A stretch of 64,000 bases of DNA from the NCBI GenBank assembly GCA_965243565.1, contig OZ251571.1, positions 186,001 through 250,000 on the forward strand, in the 5' to 3' direction. Source of the DNA: CBDEVH01 sp965243565. Lineage in GTDB: Bacteria; Pseudomonadota; Gammaproteobacteria; Tethybacterales; Persebacteraceae. Every line of letters begins with the position of its first letter. The stretch's first letter is position 1. The notes below the pieces were generated by a model, which was not told the DNA's origin, searched no databases, and saw only the letters and a list, made by a program, of their open reading frames with translations. Positions 63,380 through 64,000 of this stretch are shown here, one piece after another. Both the position numbers and the translations under genes were made by a program.

Positions 63380-64000
63380 ATGACTCCTCGAATAATCGCT
63401 CATCGTGGGGCTTCGGCTTATGCACCAGAAAACTCTTTGGTAGCATTTAATTTGGCGTGGAAATTAGGAGCGGATGCTATTGAAGGCGACTTTCATCTAA
63501 CAGCAGATGGCTATGTCGTATGTATTCATGACGAAGACAGCGAGCGTACTGCCGATAAAAAATTAATCGTTAAACAATCCACCCTAGAGCAATTGCAACA
63601 ATTAGACATAGGCAAAGGCGAGCGTATTGCCACCCTAGAGCAAGTACTAGCAACCATTCCGCCAACATCGCAAGGCATTCAAATAGAAATAAAATGCGGT
63701 GAAGAAGTCATCGCTCCCATGTTATCGATACTACAAAAAACCACGTTATTAAACGAGCAAATCGTATTCATTTGTTTTAACAAAAATGTAATAAAAAAAG
63801 TCAAAAAACAAGCCCCTCAATACAAAGCAATTTGGCTAAGCAGTTTTTTATTAGAAAACGATGCAATAACGCCATCGCTGACAAGTGTTATAGCAACCCT
63901 ACAAGCGTGCACCGCCGATGGCTTAGGCTCTTGCCCCAATATTCCACAACACTACGTAAATAAAATACTAGAGGCAGGTTATATATGGAACGTATGGACA
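63380..64000 (+). CDS. glycerophosphodiester phosphodiesterase (cut by window end)
   Basis: The open frame from the ATG at 63380 to the window end encodes 207 residues of the GDPD family: IAHRGASAYAPENSL, GADAIEGDFHLTADG, CIHDEDSERT and IQIEIKCGEE, with the catalytic His pair and the acidic metal ligands (E-G-D instead of the usual E-x-D with hydrophobic middle). It splits glycerophosphodiesters to glycerol 3-phosphate and alcohol. No signal peptide, so it is cytoplasmic. It lies 11 nt after the ABC ATPase, suggesting that the transporter may import a glycerophosphodiester-like compound; this is inference. Confidence 0.9.
   Translation, partial: MTPRIIAHRGASAYAPENSLVAFNLAWKLGADAIEGDFHLTADGYVVCIHDEDSERTADKKLIVKQSTLEQLQQLDIGKGERIATLEQVLATIPPTSQGIQIEIKCGEEVIAPMLSILQKTTLLNEQIVFICFNKNVIKKVKKQAPQYKAIWLSSFLLENDAITPSLTSVIATLQACTADGLGSCPNIPQHYVNKILEAGYIWNVWT

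Overview
The window reads as a chromosome segment of a moderately AT-rich gammaproteobacterium (composition judged by eye, not computed). The clues are gene sets and orders typical of that class: hisS-yfgM-bamB-der, hflX-hflK-hflC, erpA, murJ, rluC and a Fur-type iron box. The genus cannot be fixed from the sequence. I saw no rRNA, CRISPR array or intact insertion sequence. There is one tRNA, Thr with anticodon CGT.

Left part (1-22 kb). A minus-strand run ilvA-aroG-dusA (dusA is cut by the window edge) is followed by a purine-degradation locus in two halves. The left half is uraD-guaD(+), xdhA-xdhB(-) and a zinc nucleoside deaminase(-). The right half is an operon-like run: ABC permease, BMP-family binding protein, uraH, xdhC, ABC ATPase, second permease, puuD. 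Together they encode purine or nucleoside uptake, guanine to xanthine (GuaD), xanthine to urate (XdhABC), urate to 5-hydroxyisourate (PuuD), then UraH and UraD to allantoin. Between the halves (about 9.4-15.2 kb) sits accessory DNA: an EcoRI-family adenine methyltransferase translationally coupled to a DUF262-HNH nuclease, and two tandem, frameshifted copies of a TPR-coiled-coil-membrane gene. The tandem copies come from a segmental duplication that also copied the first part of the ABC permease gene, leaving a permease remnant between them.

Middle (22-49.5 kb). Mostly housekeeping: rpiA, trkH, recG, hisS-yfgM-bamB-der-hflX-hflK-hflC, a 5'-nucleotidase and a SelD-N-terminal-like FAD oxidoreductase. 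Then comes an iron(III) ABC system (fbpA, fbpB, and fbpC displaced by two genes) with a near-consensus Fur box inside a well-formed fbpA promoter. A 1247-residue lipidated subtilase autotransporter of NalP type follows, then a class I glutamine amidotransferase, murJ, rluC and erpA.

Right part (49.5-64 kb). A second, AT-rich restriction-modification island holds an SPPY-type DNA methyltransferase with an N-terminal helix-turn-helix-like segment and a TdeIII-family endonuclease. It is followed by a broken rhuM gene and ends at tRNA-Thr. Beyond it are an M20D amidohydrolase, a creatinase-like M24 protein, an orphan 128-residue protein, a CaiB/BaiF CoA-transferase with glutaryl-CoA dehydrogenase, and a complete peptide-type ABC transporter (Tat-exported binding protein, two permeases, fused double ATPase). 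The last gene is a glycerophosphodiester phosphodiesterase cut by the window end.

The parts most worth attention are the methyltransferase/DUF262-HNH pair, the duplicated and scrambled TPR-membrane gene, the methyltransferase whose promoter carries an inverted repeat, and the autotransporter with its long T/V/I-rich passenger region.
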